Source: Saccharicrinis sp963666825 (GTDB lineage Bacteria > Bacteroidota > Bacteroidia > Bacteroidales > Marinilabiliaceae). From it: a stretch of DNA of 64,000 bases. The stretch spans positions 310,001 through 374,000 of the forward strand of contig CAXXFE010000001.1 of the NCBI GenBank assembly GCA_963666825.2, given 5' to 3'. Shown in pieces: positions 40,193-49,626 of this stretch; position 1 is the first letter of the stretch; the number at the start of each line of letters is the position of its first letter. The notes beneath the pieces are model-generated. The model searched no databases and had not been told where the DNA came from. It saw nothing but the letters and a program-made list of their open reading frames with translations. The translations under genes were made by a program, and so were the position numbers.

Positions 40193-40332
40193 TTGTCATC
40201 TTGGTAGCCTTAGCATAAAATTAATCTCACAAAACGCAGATTTATTATTCCACCGCATATTTTTATTGATAAAAGGAACTGAGCAGCCACTATTATTATA
40301 TGAATGATTTTCACATTTCTAAACTTAATTGT

Positions 40333-40578
40333 TTACTTAATACTCCAATGATTACCAAAAAACATACCTAATTCAATTTTTAAGTTATAACAAACTATTT
40401 TACCTACAGTATAATTTAGAATTAAATGATAATCTCCAGGTTCAATATTTTCAAAAGAAAATTCATTTAAACAATCACCTTTTAAGACACAAACACCCTT
40501 ATCTGAAAACAAAGTAAAATACTCAATATTCATATATTCTATAATATCTCCATCCTTCTTTCCATCAACAAAATCCAC
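40333..40578 (-). CDS. Possible small protein or gene remnant, unknown
   Basis: An 81-codon minus-strand frame from GTG at 40578, preceded by AGGAGG four bases upstream of the start. Strong Shine-Dalgarno sites are not the rule in Bacteroidota. The text (FTLFSDKGVCVLKGDCLNEF, FENIEPGDYHLILNYTVGK) looks like a beta-sandwich piece of an extracellular protein rather than noise, but has no signal peptide. It may be a fragment of a larger lost gene. The neighbouring genes are convergent to it (rhuM-fic) and upstream of it (mannose-6-phosphate isomerase). Confidence 0.35.
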   Translation of the reverse strand: MDFVDGKKDGDIIEYMNIEYFTLFSDKGVCVLKGDCLNEFSFENIEPGDYHLILNYTVGKIVCYNLKIELGMFFGNHWSIK

Positions 40579-40653
40579 TTTACCTCCTTGTTATAAACAC
40601 ATTAACACGTCAACTCTAAACATACACTATCCTCAAAAAAAAGAATATGAACA

Positions 40654-40695
40654 GAGAATGGATACCTAATAGTTAAAATAAGGTCAACCATTCTC
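40654..40695 (-). terminator. Terminator-like hairpin after mannan operon
   Basis: GAGAATGG (40654-40661) pairs perfectly with CCATTCTC (40688-40695), and ACC with GGT inside. It lies about 65 bases beyond the isomerase stop, in the place expected for the end of the mannan transcript. The U-tract is weak. Confidence 0.5.
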
Positions 40696-40758
40696 AATAA
40701 ATACTAGAACAAATAAAGCTGACTATAAATCTTATCTGTAGAAGTATAAAGTATATCT

Positions 40759-41739
40759 CTACTCTATATAAACTTCCAACAATTTAATTTCTTGATTAGG
40801 TGTAATCTTGAATTCCTTAACTGAAGAAGGAATTAACACCGTATCTCCTATATTAATATTTTCTTTAAATCCATTTCTGCATTCTATATAAGCAGAACCT
40901 TCTAAACACATATATACTATAAACGAATCCAGATTAGAAACATCTTTATTTAAGACTTCATCAAGAATTAAAATATTAGTTGTAAAATAATTACATTTTA
41001 CAAGATTAATATCTTCATTTTTAGTAGCCTTATAATTTACTTTCTCATTTTCATCTTCATAATTAATTACATCTACAGCTAAATCCGTATGTAACTCACG
41101 CCTTTTTCCTTGATTATCTTTCCTGTCATAATCATAAATGCGATATGTAACATCTGAAGTTTGTTGAATCTCAGCAAACAAAATTCCTGCTCCTGTTGCA
41201 TGAACATTCCCCGTTGGAATAAAAAAAACATCTCCACTTTCCACCTCATGAGCTTTTAACAATGACATCAAGTTTCCACTGTTTAATGCTCCTAAATACT
41301 TATCCTTTGTAATCTTTTCATTAAACCCGGATATAAGTTTACTCTTTGGTTCCGAATCTATGACATACCACATTTCTGTTTTACCATTTGAATCATGCCT
41401 TTCTTTTGCTATGATATCATCTGGATGAACTTGAATTGAAAGATCCCGATTAGCATCAATAAATTTAAGCAATAATGGAAACTGATTTCCAAACTCTTTA
41501 TAAACACTATTTCCTACAAACTCACCTTTATATTTCGTTACTAAACTATTTAAATCGCAACCTACCAATGCACCATTTGAAACAATAGAAATATTCCCAT
41601 CAACGCCTGATATTTCCCACGATTCACCAATAGTATCACTTATCGAATCTTTATTTAAAACACTTTTTAGCTTTTTTCCTCCCCATATTTTATCTTTTAA
41701 TATTGGCTGGAACTTTATTGGATATGATAACTTTTGCAT
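40759..41739 (-). CDS. manA: Mannose-6-phosphate isomerase, class I
   Basis: This 326-residue cytosolic enzyme interconverts mannose 6-phosphate and fructose 6-phosphate. Zinc ligands are visible: SIQVHPDD (Gln and His), KTEMWYV (Glu) and GNVHATG (His). The fold is the short type-I cupin form (FQPILKDKIWGG at the start; YRIYDYDR and RELHTD in the middle). It has no signal peptide. As last gene of the mannan unit, 43 bases after beta-mannosidase, it feeds mannose released by that enzyme and by the GH130 phosphorylase into glycolysis once phosphorylated. The gene set thus includes its own entry step to central metabolism. Confidence 0.93.
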   Translation of the reverse strand: MQKLSYPIKFQPILKDKIWGGKKLKSVLNKDSISDTIGESWEISGVDGNISIVSNGALVGCDLNSLVTKYKGEFVGNSVYKEFGNQFPLLLKFIDANRDLSIQVHPDDIIAKERHDSNGKTEMWYVIDSEPKSKLISGFNEKITKDKYLGALNSGNLMSLLKAHEVESGDVFFIPTGNVHATGAGILFAEIQQTSDVTYRIYDYDRKDNQGKRRELHTDLAVDVINYEDENEKVNYKATKNEDINLVKCNYFTTNILILDEVLNKDVSNLDSFIVYMCLEGSAYIECRNGFKENINIGDTVLIPSSVKEFKITPNQEIKLLEVYIE

Positions 41740-41782
41740 ACAATTCTTATGTTATTGTTTTTACTATGCTTTAATGAACAAC

Positions 41783-44380
41783 TCAATACATCTGATTTAA
41801 ATACAATAACCTTAATGAGTCTAAGGAAAATACTCCAGGTCCAGACATTTCAATCTTCTTAGTTTCACCAGGTACTAAATCAAAATAATTTTCCGAAAAG
41901 AAAACCTCCTGATTAGGAATATTTAGGTATACAGCTTTAGCTAAATTATCTGTTGAAACTTTAATAATCTTTACACCTTTACTTTCTTCAAAGACTACAT
42001 TAATTTTAGCATCAAGTAGTTTTAACTTTTTAGGATGAGTAAAATAAAAAAGATTTGACGTAAGTCCTTTTTCATTTTCTAGCAATGTAATCTTCATAAA
42101 CACTTCAGCTCTCTCTTTCTCTCCAATTAATTTATCCACCTCAATTTTCTGAATCAAATTACTTGTATTTGCCTTTATTAAAGCAGGTATTATTTTTTCA
42201 GTTATTTTATTTCCCTTAAAATCCAGTACTTCTATTTTTAATTCTGCATCTATTTCCTCTAATAAATCTGATACTACAAATATCTCTACTTCATCACCTT
42301 TTATTGGTACATTAATCAGCAATGGTTCATAAGCTTTTTTTGCAGCATAATGTACAGCCTTCCACTTGTGATAATAGTCCGTACTACTCCAACTAGCAAC
42401 AGGCCAACAATCATTAATTTGCCAATACAACGATCCCATACAATATGGCATAGCTCTACGATGTGCTTCAATTGCCATTTTAATTCCCTGAGCTTGTAAA
42501 ATCTGACTCATATATAAAAATTGCTCAAAGTCTTCAGGTACCCTATAGTACCAGCTCATATATTCCTTAATTCGTAAATTACCGATACCACTTCTTTGAT
42601 GTGAAGCCATGACCTCTGATTCGATATCATAATCCTCGGTAATAGCATATTTTTTTACGGTTTCAAAATCAGGAAATGATTGAAATCCGTATTCACTCAT
42701 AAAACGAGCTTTATATTTATCAAAGTCTTTAAATGGATGTAAAGCATGCCATACTCCCCAATAATGCATATCTCCACTTGTGCTTTCGTAATCAGAATGT
42801 TGACTCGCTTCATAACCTGCTTGAGGAGATGAAGGCCAATAATCATCGCCATCAGTATATTGACTCACAACCTGAGGTAATATTTCGTGAAAAATATCCA
42901 TGTAAGCTTTTTGAATTTCGTCTCGTTGTTCTTCCGTATAAAGTTCTTTCCATCCCCAGCCATTTTTACTATAATAACTCCATGCAGTATTCATTTCATT
43001 ATTTCCACACCAAACAGCAATAGATGGATGATTACGTAATCGAACTACATTTTCTTTTGCTTCTTCTTTGATTGAATTCAGCATTTTTTCATTTCCAGGA
43101 TACATGCTGCAGGCGAACATAAAATCCTGCCAGACCATTATGCCATTTTTATCACATAACTCATAGAAGTAATCATTCTCGTATATACCTCCTCCCCATA
43201 CACGCAACATATTCATATTGGCATTAACTGCATCTGCAACTACCTTTTCATAATCAGCTTTTGTAACTCTTGGAAGAAAGTTATCATTTGGAATATAATT
43301 AGCACCCTTTGCAAATACTTTAATTCCATTTATTTCAAATATAAAAGACTCTCCCCATTGATCTTTCTCTCTAAGTAATTTTAATCTTCTCAATCCTGCT
43401 TCAACCTCATTCGTTGCTACTACAGTACCTCCTTTTAGTATCTGTATTGTAAATTGATACATATTTGGCTCACCCAATCCTGCTGTCCACCACAATTTTG
43501 GGTTCTTTATTTCAAATGGAAGACTATGATTTGTAACACCTTTGCTTACTCTAAACTTTTGTTGTGCTAAAATTTCTTTTGATTGGGTATTTAATATTCT
43601 GACAGTCAACTCTTCATCTTTAACTGCATCAACTGTAACATTTGCATCTAATTTAGCCAACTCCTTAGTTACAGATGGTTGCTTTATAAATGTATTCTTA
43701 ATTCTAATATCATTCCACATCTTCAGTGTTACTGGTCGCCAGATACCACTGGTAACAAAACGAGGCCCCCAATCCCAACCATAATGATAACCTGCTTTGC
43801 GGGTAAAAATGGATACTTTCTTATCTCCCAAACCTCCATTTTCAGATTGATCATTGACTGCCGGATAAGGATATGCAGAGGCTTCCAACAGTTTTAAACC
43901 CTCATTAATTGGAGAATGAAAATAAACCTCTAATTTGTTTTCCCCTTCTTTTGCAATATTTTTAATATCTATTTCCCATTCTCGAAACATGTTGTCTGCT
44001 TCCAGAAGTTTCTTATCATTGACAAACACATCTGCATAAGTATCTAATCCTTGAAAAAAAAGAATGATTTTATCGTGCGATAATTCTTCCGATGTCAACT
44101 TAAACACAGTAGTATATCTCCAATCTTCCTTATCAATCCATTGCAAATCTTTTTCATTCGTACGGTAAAAAGGATCTGCAATTTGTTCATTATTCAATAA
44201 ATCTGTATGAATAACTCCTGGAACTGTAGCTAAACCTGAAAAATTACCATTTACTTGTTCATACTGCCAGTTTTTATCAATAACAATCTCTTTCATATTA
44301 GTACTACTTATGGGTTGACATGAAATTTGGGTTATAAGCATAGCTACAATTCCCAACACTAAGAACAAGTTTCTTTTCAT
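41783..44380 (-). CDS. GH2 beta-mannosidase, lipoprotein
   Basis: This 865-residue exported protein has a lipoprotein signal (TQISCQP). It has a GH2 sugar-binding domain (about 30-200; WQYEQVNGNFSGLATVPG, DLLNNEQIADPFYRTNE), an Ig-like domain, and a TIM barrel with acid/base Glu462 in WCGNNEMNTAW and nucleophile Glu563 in FMSEYGFQSF. Ig-like C-terminal domains follow. The sequence pattern RWGGGIYE-type (LRVWGGGIYENDYFY) and DCWPVASWSSTDY is that of beta-mannosidases rather than galactosidases. It removes single mannose units from manno-oligosaccharides, probably in the periplasm. Its start overlaps the GH5-like stop by four bases (44377-44380), so the two are translationally coupled. Confidence 0.93.
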   Translation of the reverse strand: MKRNLFLVLGIVAMLITQISCQPISSTNMKEIVIDKNWQYEQVNGNFSGLATVPGVIHTDLLNNEQIADPFYRTNEKDLQWIDKEDWRYTTVFKLTSEELSHDKIILFFQGLDTYADVFVNDKKLLEADNMFREWEIDIKNIAKEGENKLEVYFHSPINEGLKLLEASAYPYPAVNDQSENGGLGDKKVSIFTRKAGYHYGWDWGPRFVTSGIWRPVTLKMWNDIRIKNTFIKQPSVTKELAKLDANVTVDAVKDEELTVRILNTQSKEILAQQKFRVSKGVTNHSLPFEIKNPKLWWTAGLGEPNMYQFTIQILKGGTVVATNEVEAGLRRLKLLREKDQWGESFIFEINGIKVFAKGANYIPNDNFLPRVTKADYEKVVADAVNANMNMLRVWGGGIYENDYFYELCDKNGIMVWQDFMFACSMYPGNEKMLNSIKEEAKENVVRLRNHPSIAVWCGNNEMNTAWSYYSKNGWGWKELYTEEQRDEIQKAYMDIFHEILPQVVSQYTDGDDYWPSSPQAGYEASQHSDYESTSGDMHYWGVWHALHPFKDFDKYKARFMSEYGFQSFPDFETVKKYAITEDYDIESEVMASHQRSGIGNLRIKEYMSWYYRVPEDFEQFLYMSQILQAQGIKMAIEAHRRAMPYCMGSLYWQINDCWPVASWSSTDYYHKWKAVHYAAKKAYEPLLINVPIKGDEVEIFVVSDLLEEIDAELKIEVLDFKGNKITEKIIPALIKANTSNLIQKIEVDKLIGEKERAEVFMKITLLENEKGLTSNLFYFTHPKKLKLLDAKINVVFEESKGVKIIKVSTDNLAKAVYLNIPNQEVFFSENYFDLVPGETKKIEMSGPGVFSLDSLRLLYLNQMY

Positions 44381-45369
44381 TTTAAGTCTTTTATTTGGTT
44401 TCTATAATTTGAAGCTGTTTTTATAGTTTTTCGAACTAATACTCCACTTTCTTTGAGATCTGACATATCCCAATTCCCATAGTATGATGCTCCTTGTTTT
44501 AATAATGTACAAGATTCTTTAGTATCTGATATTGACCATACAATCCAACTTATATAGTTACTTTCCATCCATTTTATCCATTGCATCCAATTATCATAAA
44601 ATATTTTTCCCATACATGAACAATCTGTAATTACATGATCAGAAACAATCAAAGGTAAATCATCCTCTATCGCACTTCTTGCCAATGTACGAAGTTCTTT
44701 ACCACTATCCCCTGTACAGAAGTGTAAGGCATATATTACATTTCCTTTATTTTTAATTGGTTTTTCTTTTATGCTTTTTAGGTCTTGAGTCCAATATGAT
44801 CCACTAACAATAACCACATTGGTTTTATCATAAAACCTAATGACATTTAAGATTTTTTCATAAAATGGAATAAGTACAGCCCATGGCTCATCATCCGGTT
44901 CAGAAAGTATCTCATAAATTAAATTTGGAAAATGCCCGTATTTTGAAGAAATATATTTAAAAAATTCTTCAGTTTCTTTTTCATGAATATTATGACAATG
45001 AATTGCTACTATTACATATATGCCACTATTTATGGCAGCAGTAATAACACTATCTGCTAATTGCAATGTTTTATTGGGACAATCAAGATATCCACCTTCC
45101 TGCTCCATTGAAATAGCAGTCCTAACAACATTTACTTTCCAATCCTTTTCGAGCCATTCAATACAATCATGATTGTAAAAATTAAAATCTTCATGACTCC
45201 AACCTAATGTTACACCACGGAGCATCAATGGATTACAATTGCAATCTACAAGAATGGAACCTTTTACTGAAATATGCCCATGTAATCCAACAAAGGAGTT
45301 TGCTTTCACAAAAATAGTCAACCATAAAAATGCAATAATAATAAACCATTTCATCTTAATGATTTTCAT
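44377..45369 (-). CDS. GH5 (subfamily 2-like) protein with altered catalytic residues
   Basis: This 330-residue exported protein has a signal peptide (WFIIIAFLWLTIFVKA). The GH5_2 scaffold is plain: GLHGHISVKGSILVDCNCNP, LRGVTLGWSH, VNVVRTAISME, YEIL, VIVSGSYWTQDL, NVIYALHF and SWIVWSISDTKESC. Yet key positions differ from the family: NEP is SEP (acid/base Glu kept), the nucleophile segment usually VSEWG or VTEWG is VSDHV (Glu to Asp, Trp to His), and the DWH motif is IHCH. An endo-acting enzyme with such changes would be very weak or dead, so it may serve as a binding protein or have a new activity. It is coupled to beta-mannosidase. Confidence 0.8.
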   Translation of the reverse strand: MKIIKMKWFIIIAFLWLTIFVKANSFVGLHGHISVKGSILVDCNCNPLMLRGVTLGWSHEDFNFYNHDCIEWLEKDWKVNVVRTAISMEQEGGYLDCPNKTLQLADSVITAAINSGIYVIVAIHCHNIHEKETEEFFKYISSKYGHFPNLIYEILSEPDDEPWAVLIPFYEKILNVIRFYDKTNVVIVSGSYWTQDLKSIKEKPIKNKGNVIYALHFCTGDSGKELRTLARSAIEDDLPLIVSDHVITDCSCMGKIFYDNWMQWIKWMESNYISWIVWSISDTKESCTLLKQGASYYGNWDMSDLKESGVLVRKTIKTASNYRNQIKDLK

Positions 45370-45613
45370 TTTTCATGTTATAAATAAGCGCTATTTTATT
45401 TTATAATAATGGATACTTTCATATAACACTTCGAAAAATTTCTATCATCAGAAATCACTAAAATTATCCTTGCCCCCCGTATTGCAAAGACTTAAAACTA
45501 AAATACACAAACTATTTAACAGTAGTCACTTAAACCTCAAAATACAAAATGACTTAGCTTTGTTATTTAGTATTCTCTATGTTATTAATGAAAGTATCCT
45601 AAATCCCCGTTCT
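45370..45613. promoter_or_regulatory. Intergenic gap in the mannan cluster with long-spaced inverted repeat
   Basis: This 244-base gap divides the SusC-to-GH27 run from GH5-GH2-isomerase. It contains a perfect 12-base inverted repeat, GGATACTTTCAT (45411-45422) and ATGAAAGTATCC (45588-45599), 165 bases apart. A second promoter here is likely but no exact TAnnTTTG box was found. Confidence 0.4.
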
Positions 45614-46822
45614 TTACATTTTACTTATACGAAGCATTAATGCATCATGCACTCCTATAACAGCTTTTAAATGCTTAGAAGTATCTCCTAATTTTTTATG
45701 ATTATAAAGGTCTTTTATTTCATAAACCTCCTTATTAAAATCTACAAACCTTTGATTAATATCATCTCCCATTTCATGTTTCTGCCAATCAAAATCTATT
45801 TCAAAATCTTTGTTATTCATATTTATAAAAACAATAGCCCAATCTCCACCTGCCAACGGCTTGATCCATGTTTCTATATTAAATTCGTTGCTAAACCTAA
45901 ATCCCTGAATACCTAACGTATCCTGATTAACAGCAATTACACCCTCATTTGATAAAGTGTTAATAGTTTCCTGACTTGCTTTTCGAATATCGTTTCCCAT
46001 TATAAGCGGAGAAGCCAACATTGACCACATAGCAAAATGGCTTCTGTTTTCTGCATCTGTCAGGTCATTACCTACTTCCATCATATCATAATCATTCCAG
46101 TGGCCAGGTCCTGAGTATTTTCTAATTCCTTCTCGAAGGTTAATTATCTTCCAGATTCCTTTTGAATTCCAGCTTCCATGCCCTACTTCACAATCCCAAC
46201 AATTAACAATATCACCTGTTACTCTCCATAAATGACCAACATCTTTACCCCATTTCCAAGGTTTATTATCACCCCACTCACAAATGCTAAACACAATAGG
46301 TCTTCCTGTTGTAAATAAAGCGTCACGCATAGTCATATAAGCACCTTCTGCATTTAGTTTTTCTGTATTACACCAATCATACTTTAAGAAATCAACTCCC
46401 CACTCTGCATATGTTTTTGCATCAATAAACTCATAACCTCTAGTCCCAGGATAACCTCCACAAGTTTTATTTCCTGCACAATTATAAATCCCAAATTTCA
46501 ATCCTTTTGAATGTATATAGTCTCCTAAGTCTTTCATTCCATTTGGAAATCTCTCTGGATCACCATATAATTTTCCATTTTCATCTCTCTGCATCGCCAT
46601 CCAACCGTCATCTAAAACCAGATATTCGTATCCGGCATCAAGTAAACCGGTTTCTACCATGGCATCTGCCATTTCTTTTATCATATCCTCATTAATCCGC
46701 GTACCAAAAGTATTCCAACTATTCCATCCCATTGGTGGCGTTTTAGCCAGACCTTCATACTTTTGTCCATTAACCTGAAAACAGCTTATAAAAGCTATTG
46801 CAACAAATAGAATTTTCTTCAT
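45614..46822 (-). CDS. GH27 alpha-galactosidase
   Basis: This 402-residue exported protein has a signal peptide ending VNGQ. The family opening is TPPMGWNSWNTFGTRINED, with YLVLDDGWM, GLKFGIYNCAGNKTC and the nucleophile Asp in FLKYDWCN. The acid/base Asp lies in WRVTGDI, and the conserved GHWNDYDMMEVGN and PLIMGNDIR follow. The C-terminal beta domain completes the usual length. It removes alpha-1,6-galactose side chains from galactomannan so that mannanases and beta-mannosidase can reach the backbone. It follows the GPH symporter and is last before the 244-base gap. Confidence 0.95.
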   Translation of the reverse strand: MKKILFVAIAFISCFQVNGQKYEGLAKTPPMGWNSWNTFGTRINEDMIKEMADAMVETGLLDAGYEYLVLDDGWMAMQRDENGKLYGDPERFPNGMKDLGDYIHSKGLKFGIYNCAGNKTCGGYPGTRGYEFIDAKTYAEWGVDFLKYDWCNTEKLNAEGAYMTMRDALFTTGRPIVFSICEWGDNKPWKWGKDVGHLWRVTGDIVNCWDCEVGHGSWNSKGIWKIINLREGIRKYSGPGHWNDYDMMEVGNDLTDAENRSHFAMWSMLASPLIMGNDIRKASQETINTLSNEGVIAVNQDTLGIQGFRFSNEFNIETWIKPLAGGDWAIVFINMNNKDFEIDFDWQKHEMGDDINQRFVDFNKEVYEIKDLYNHKKLGDTSKHLKAVIGVHDALMLRISKM

Positions 46823-46867
46823 ATTATTCGATTTAATTTCAATTATCTTTTAGTCTAAAGTATCCTG

Positions 46868-48244
46868 TTACTTACTTCTTTTCGAAACAAGTTCGTGAGA
46901 TATTTCACTCATGTATTTATCTGTAAGTTTATATATCAACAATAATGTGGCAGACAATCCTGCTGCAATTCCTGGATAGATACTTATCATTAACTTAATA
47001 CCTACTAATGATTCAGCAGTTTGTTCGGCATTAGCTTTAAAACCATATAATGCTAAAATATAAAGTGGTATCGCTCCTCCTATAGTTAAACCTAACTTTT
47101 GAGACATAGATGAAGAAGAAAATATTAATCCGGTTGCTCTGCGTCCCGTTTTCCATTCTGAATAATCAGCAATATCAGCATACATCGACCAAACTAACGG
47201 CAATACAATACCAGCACTAATTCCTATAAAAACATTTAATCCAAAAATAAAGTAAACCTGATTAGGTTGTAACCAAAACAATAGAATACTAAATATGGCA
47301 GAACATACCATTGCAATTATAAAAGTTCTTTTTTTACCTAATACATTAGCTATTGGCTTAGCTAATAAAACACCAATCATATTTGTCCCTAACCAAACTG
47401 ACATATAAGCCCCAGCAAGCTTATCCCATTTCACATCTCCAAAAACTACTACTGTCTGATCTTGAACAAAATACTTAAAATAATACATAATACTGGCATC
47501 TCTAAAAGTATTAAAAACCAACATTAATATACCTGCACCAAGCATAATAAACCATTGTCCATTCCTGACTAGATCTTTTAAATCATCTTTAATTGAATTT
47601 TTTTCTTCTAATGGTTTTACTCTTTCTTTTGTCAATAAATAAGTACCTATAAAAAACAAAACTGCTACAACAGCATAGATTGTTATCGTATATTGATAAC
47701 TACTCGATAAAGAATGATCACTATTCTTAAAAAAATCAAGAATATATGGAGCAGAGATTGTCATTGCAATTCCTCCAGAATAAGCACCAATAAATCGATA
47801 CGAAGCAAGTGTTGTTCTTTCTTTTGAACTATTAGTCATTACTGCCATTAATGAACCATATGGTACATTAATCGCTGTATATACCATCATCATTAAGGTA
47901 TATGTTATATAGGCATAAAGAAGTTTTCCGGAAGGTCCTAAATCAAAAACGGTGAAAGTTAATACTCCTATTACACCAAATGGTATGGCCACCCATAACA
48001 AAAATGGTCTGAATTTACCTTGAGAGGTAGATGTTCTATCTGCAATTATGCCCATTATTGGGTCGTTCAAACCATCCCATAATCTTACTAAAATAAACAT
48101 TAAAGCTACTGATTCGGGTGTTAGTTCAACCACATCTGTATAAAAAAAGGTCAGATACATTGCAAACAACTTCCAAAACATGGATGATGCAAAATCCCCA
48201 AATCCATACCCAATCTTTTCGCTTAATTTTAATCTTTCTGTCAT
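46868..48244 (-). CDS. GPH-family (MFS) sugar:cation symporter
   Basis: This inner-membrane transporter of about 458 residues has 12 predicted helices, starting at ATG 48244 (MTERLKLSEKIGYGFGDFAS). A GTG at 48277 would add 11 residues and is less likely. Hallmarks of the glycoside-pentoside-hexuronide family are GYGFGDFASSMFW, LWDGLNDPIMGIIADRT and YADIADYSEWKTGRRATGL. In mannan loci it would import mannobiose or short manno-oligosaccharides for the cytosolic epimerase and phosphorylase next to it. It lies between the epimerase gene and GH27, with about 40-base gaps. Confidence 0.93.
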   Translation of the reverse strand: MTERLKLSEKIGYGFGDFASSMFWKLFAMYLTFFYTDVVELTPESVALMFILVRLWDGLNDPIMGIIADRTSTSQGKFRPFLLWVAIPFGVIGVLTFTVFDLGPSGKLLYAYITYTLMMMVYTAINVPYGSLMAVMTNSSKERTTLASYRFIGAYSGGIAMTISAPYILDFFKNSDHSLSSSYQYTITIYAVVAVLFFIGTYLLTKERVKPLEEKNSIKDDLKDLVRNGQWFIMLGAGILMLVFNTFRDASIMYYFKYFVQDQTVVVFGDVKWDKLAGAYMSVWLGTNMIGVLLAKPIANVLGKKRTFIIAMVCSAIFSILLFWLQPNQVYFIFGLNVFIGISAGIVLPLVWSMYADIADYSEWKTGRRATGLIFSSSSMSQKLGLTIGGAIPLYILALYGFKANAEQTAESLVGIKLMISIYPGIAAGLSATLLLIYKLTDKYMSEISHELVSKRSK

Positions 48245-48285
48245 AATATTTCTTTTATGAAAAAATAGTTTCAACACATTTCAAT

Positions 48286-49518
48286 CTAACTCTTATACTT
48301 ATTTATTCTTTCATACAATTCCATCATTGCACGGCTATTGTGATATGGACATTTCCATGGTCCGACTTTATCATCGGTTGTATATGGAATACCGTCAGCA
48401 TCTACACTCCAAAACCACTCTCCTTGCTTTTTATCAATCAACTTGTCTTTAATAAAAGCCCATATAGGCTCGATTTTATTTAAGTATGTTGTTTCGCCAG
48501 TAATCTCCCAGGCATCAAATAATCCTACCATTGCTTCTGCTTGTGGCCACCAATGCTTGTCTACATCCAAATACGGTCCTTCCTTTTCATTAAAAACACT
48601 ACCGTCCTTATCAAGTCCTTGTGATATGGTTGCATCAACTAATTGAACTGCTACTTTTTGAATTTTGTCAATATAAATTGTATCCCCTATTACATCCGCT
48701 GCTTCATGCATTAACCATGCACCTTCAATATCATGTCCATAAGAAACAATATCTGATTTTACATTCCATTCGTAATCAAAAAACAAATTGAAATGTTCTG
48801 AATTAGCATCCATAATTTTATCATGAAAGATATCTAATAAAGATATAATGCTGGATTTTAACTGCTGATCAGGCCAAACTCGATACAAACAAGTATAACT
48901 CTCCAGAATATGCAAATGTGTATTCATTGATTTGGGTAGATTGGCATCCTTTTCACTTAAACGCATATCCTCCATAATGCTCCAATCTCTCGTCAAAGCT
49001 TCTAAATATCCACCAAATTCATAATCCCATAGTTTATTTTCAATAATAAAATAAATTTGTCTGGCATATTCAATGGCATCCTCATTTTTTATTGAGCGAT
49101 AATATTCAGCAAGTGCATATATTCCAAACGCCTGTGCATAAGTTTGTTTTCTGTCATTTTTGACTTTACCATCATAGCTTAATGACCACACAAAACCACC
49201 TTCTCTTTTATCCCAAAATTTTGTAATTAAATAATGATAAGCTCTGTCGGCAAGATTTTTATACTTTTCTTCATTCAAGATTCTGTAGGCAGCTGAAAAA
49301 GTCCATAAAATACGTGCATTTAATATGATTCCTTTATCTGCAAGACTGTCGACTTCACCATAAAAATCCATTCTTCCTATAAAACCACCATACATATGGT
49401 CCTGTGTTTTATCCTCCCAAAAGTTCAAAATTTCATTTAACTCCTTTTTGAACTCCTTTTGTAAATAAAGAATCTCAGTAGAAAGTTTTTGCGCTGTATT
49501 TAATTGTTGTTGTTTCAT
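48286..49518 (-). CDS. Cellobiose/mannobiose 2-epimerase (AGE family)
   Basis: About 410 residues from ATG 49518 (MKQQQLNTAQKLSTEI); an upstream in-frame start at 49614 adds 32 residues unlike the family and is rejected. The (alpha/alpha)6 barrel of N-acylglucosamine/cellobiose 2-epimerases shows in YGGFIGRMDFYG, KGIILNARILWTFSAAYR, MNTHLHILESYT, HDIEGAWLMHEAA, KHWWPQAEAMVG and KCPYHNSRAMMEL, which include the catalytic His residues. It converts mannobiose to mannosyl-glucose, the substrate of the GH130 enzyme encoded just upstream. The gene pair is the hallmark of the Bacteroides mannan pathway. Confidence 0.92.
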   Translation of the reverse strand: MKQQQLNTAQKLSTEILYLQKEFKKELNEILNFWEDKTQDHMYGGFIGRMDFYGEVDSLADKGIILNARILWTFSAAYRILNEEKYKNLADRAYHYLITKFWDKREGGFVWSLSYDGKVKNDRKQTYAQAFGIYALAEYYRSIKNEDAIEYARQIYFIIENKLWDYEFGGYLEALTRDWSIMEDMRLSEKDANLPKSMNTHLHILESYTCLYRVWPDQQLKSSIISLLDIFHDKIMDANSEHFNLFFDYEWNVKSDIVSYGHDIEGAWLMHEAADVIGDTIYIDKIQKVAVQLVDATISQGLDKDGSVFNEKEGPYLDVDKHWWPQAEAMVGLFDAWEITGETTYLNKIEPIWAFIKDKLIDKKQGEWFWSVDADGIPYTTDDKVGPWKCPYHNSRAMMELYERINKYKS

Positions 49519-49626
49519 ATACTCTAATTTGTTGTCGACGTAAAAGAACTTATCAATTCTATATTTAATTCTTTTAATATCAGGAACCGGGCAAAATAGG
49601 ATTGCCACGGTCACCTGATGCTTTTC

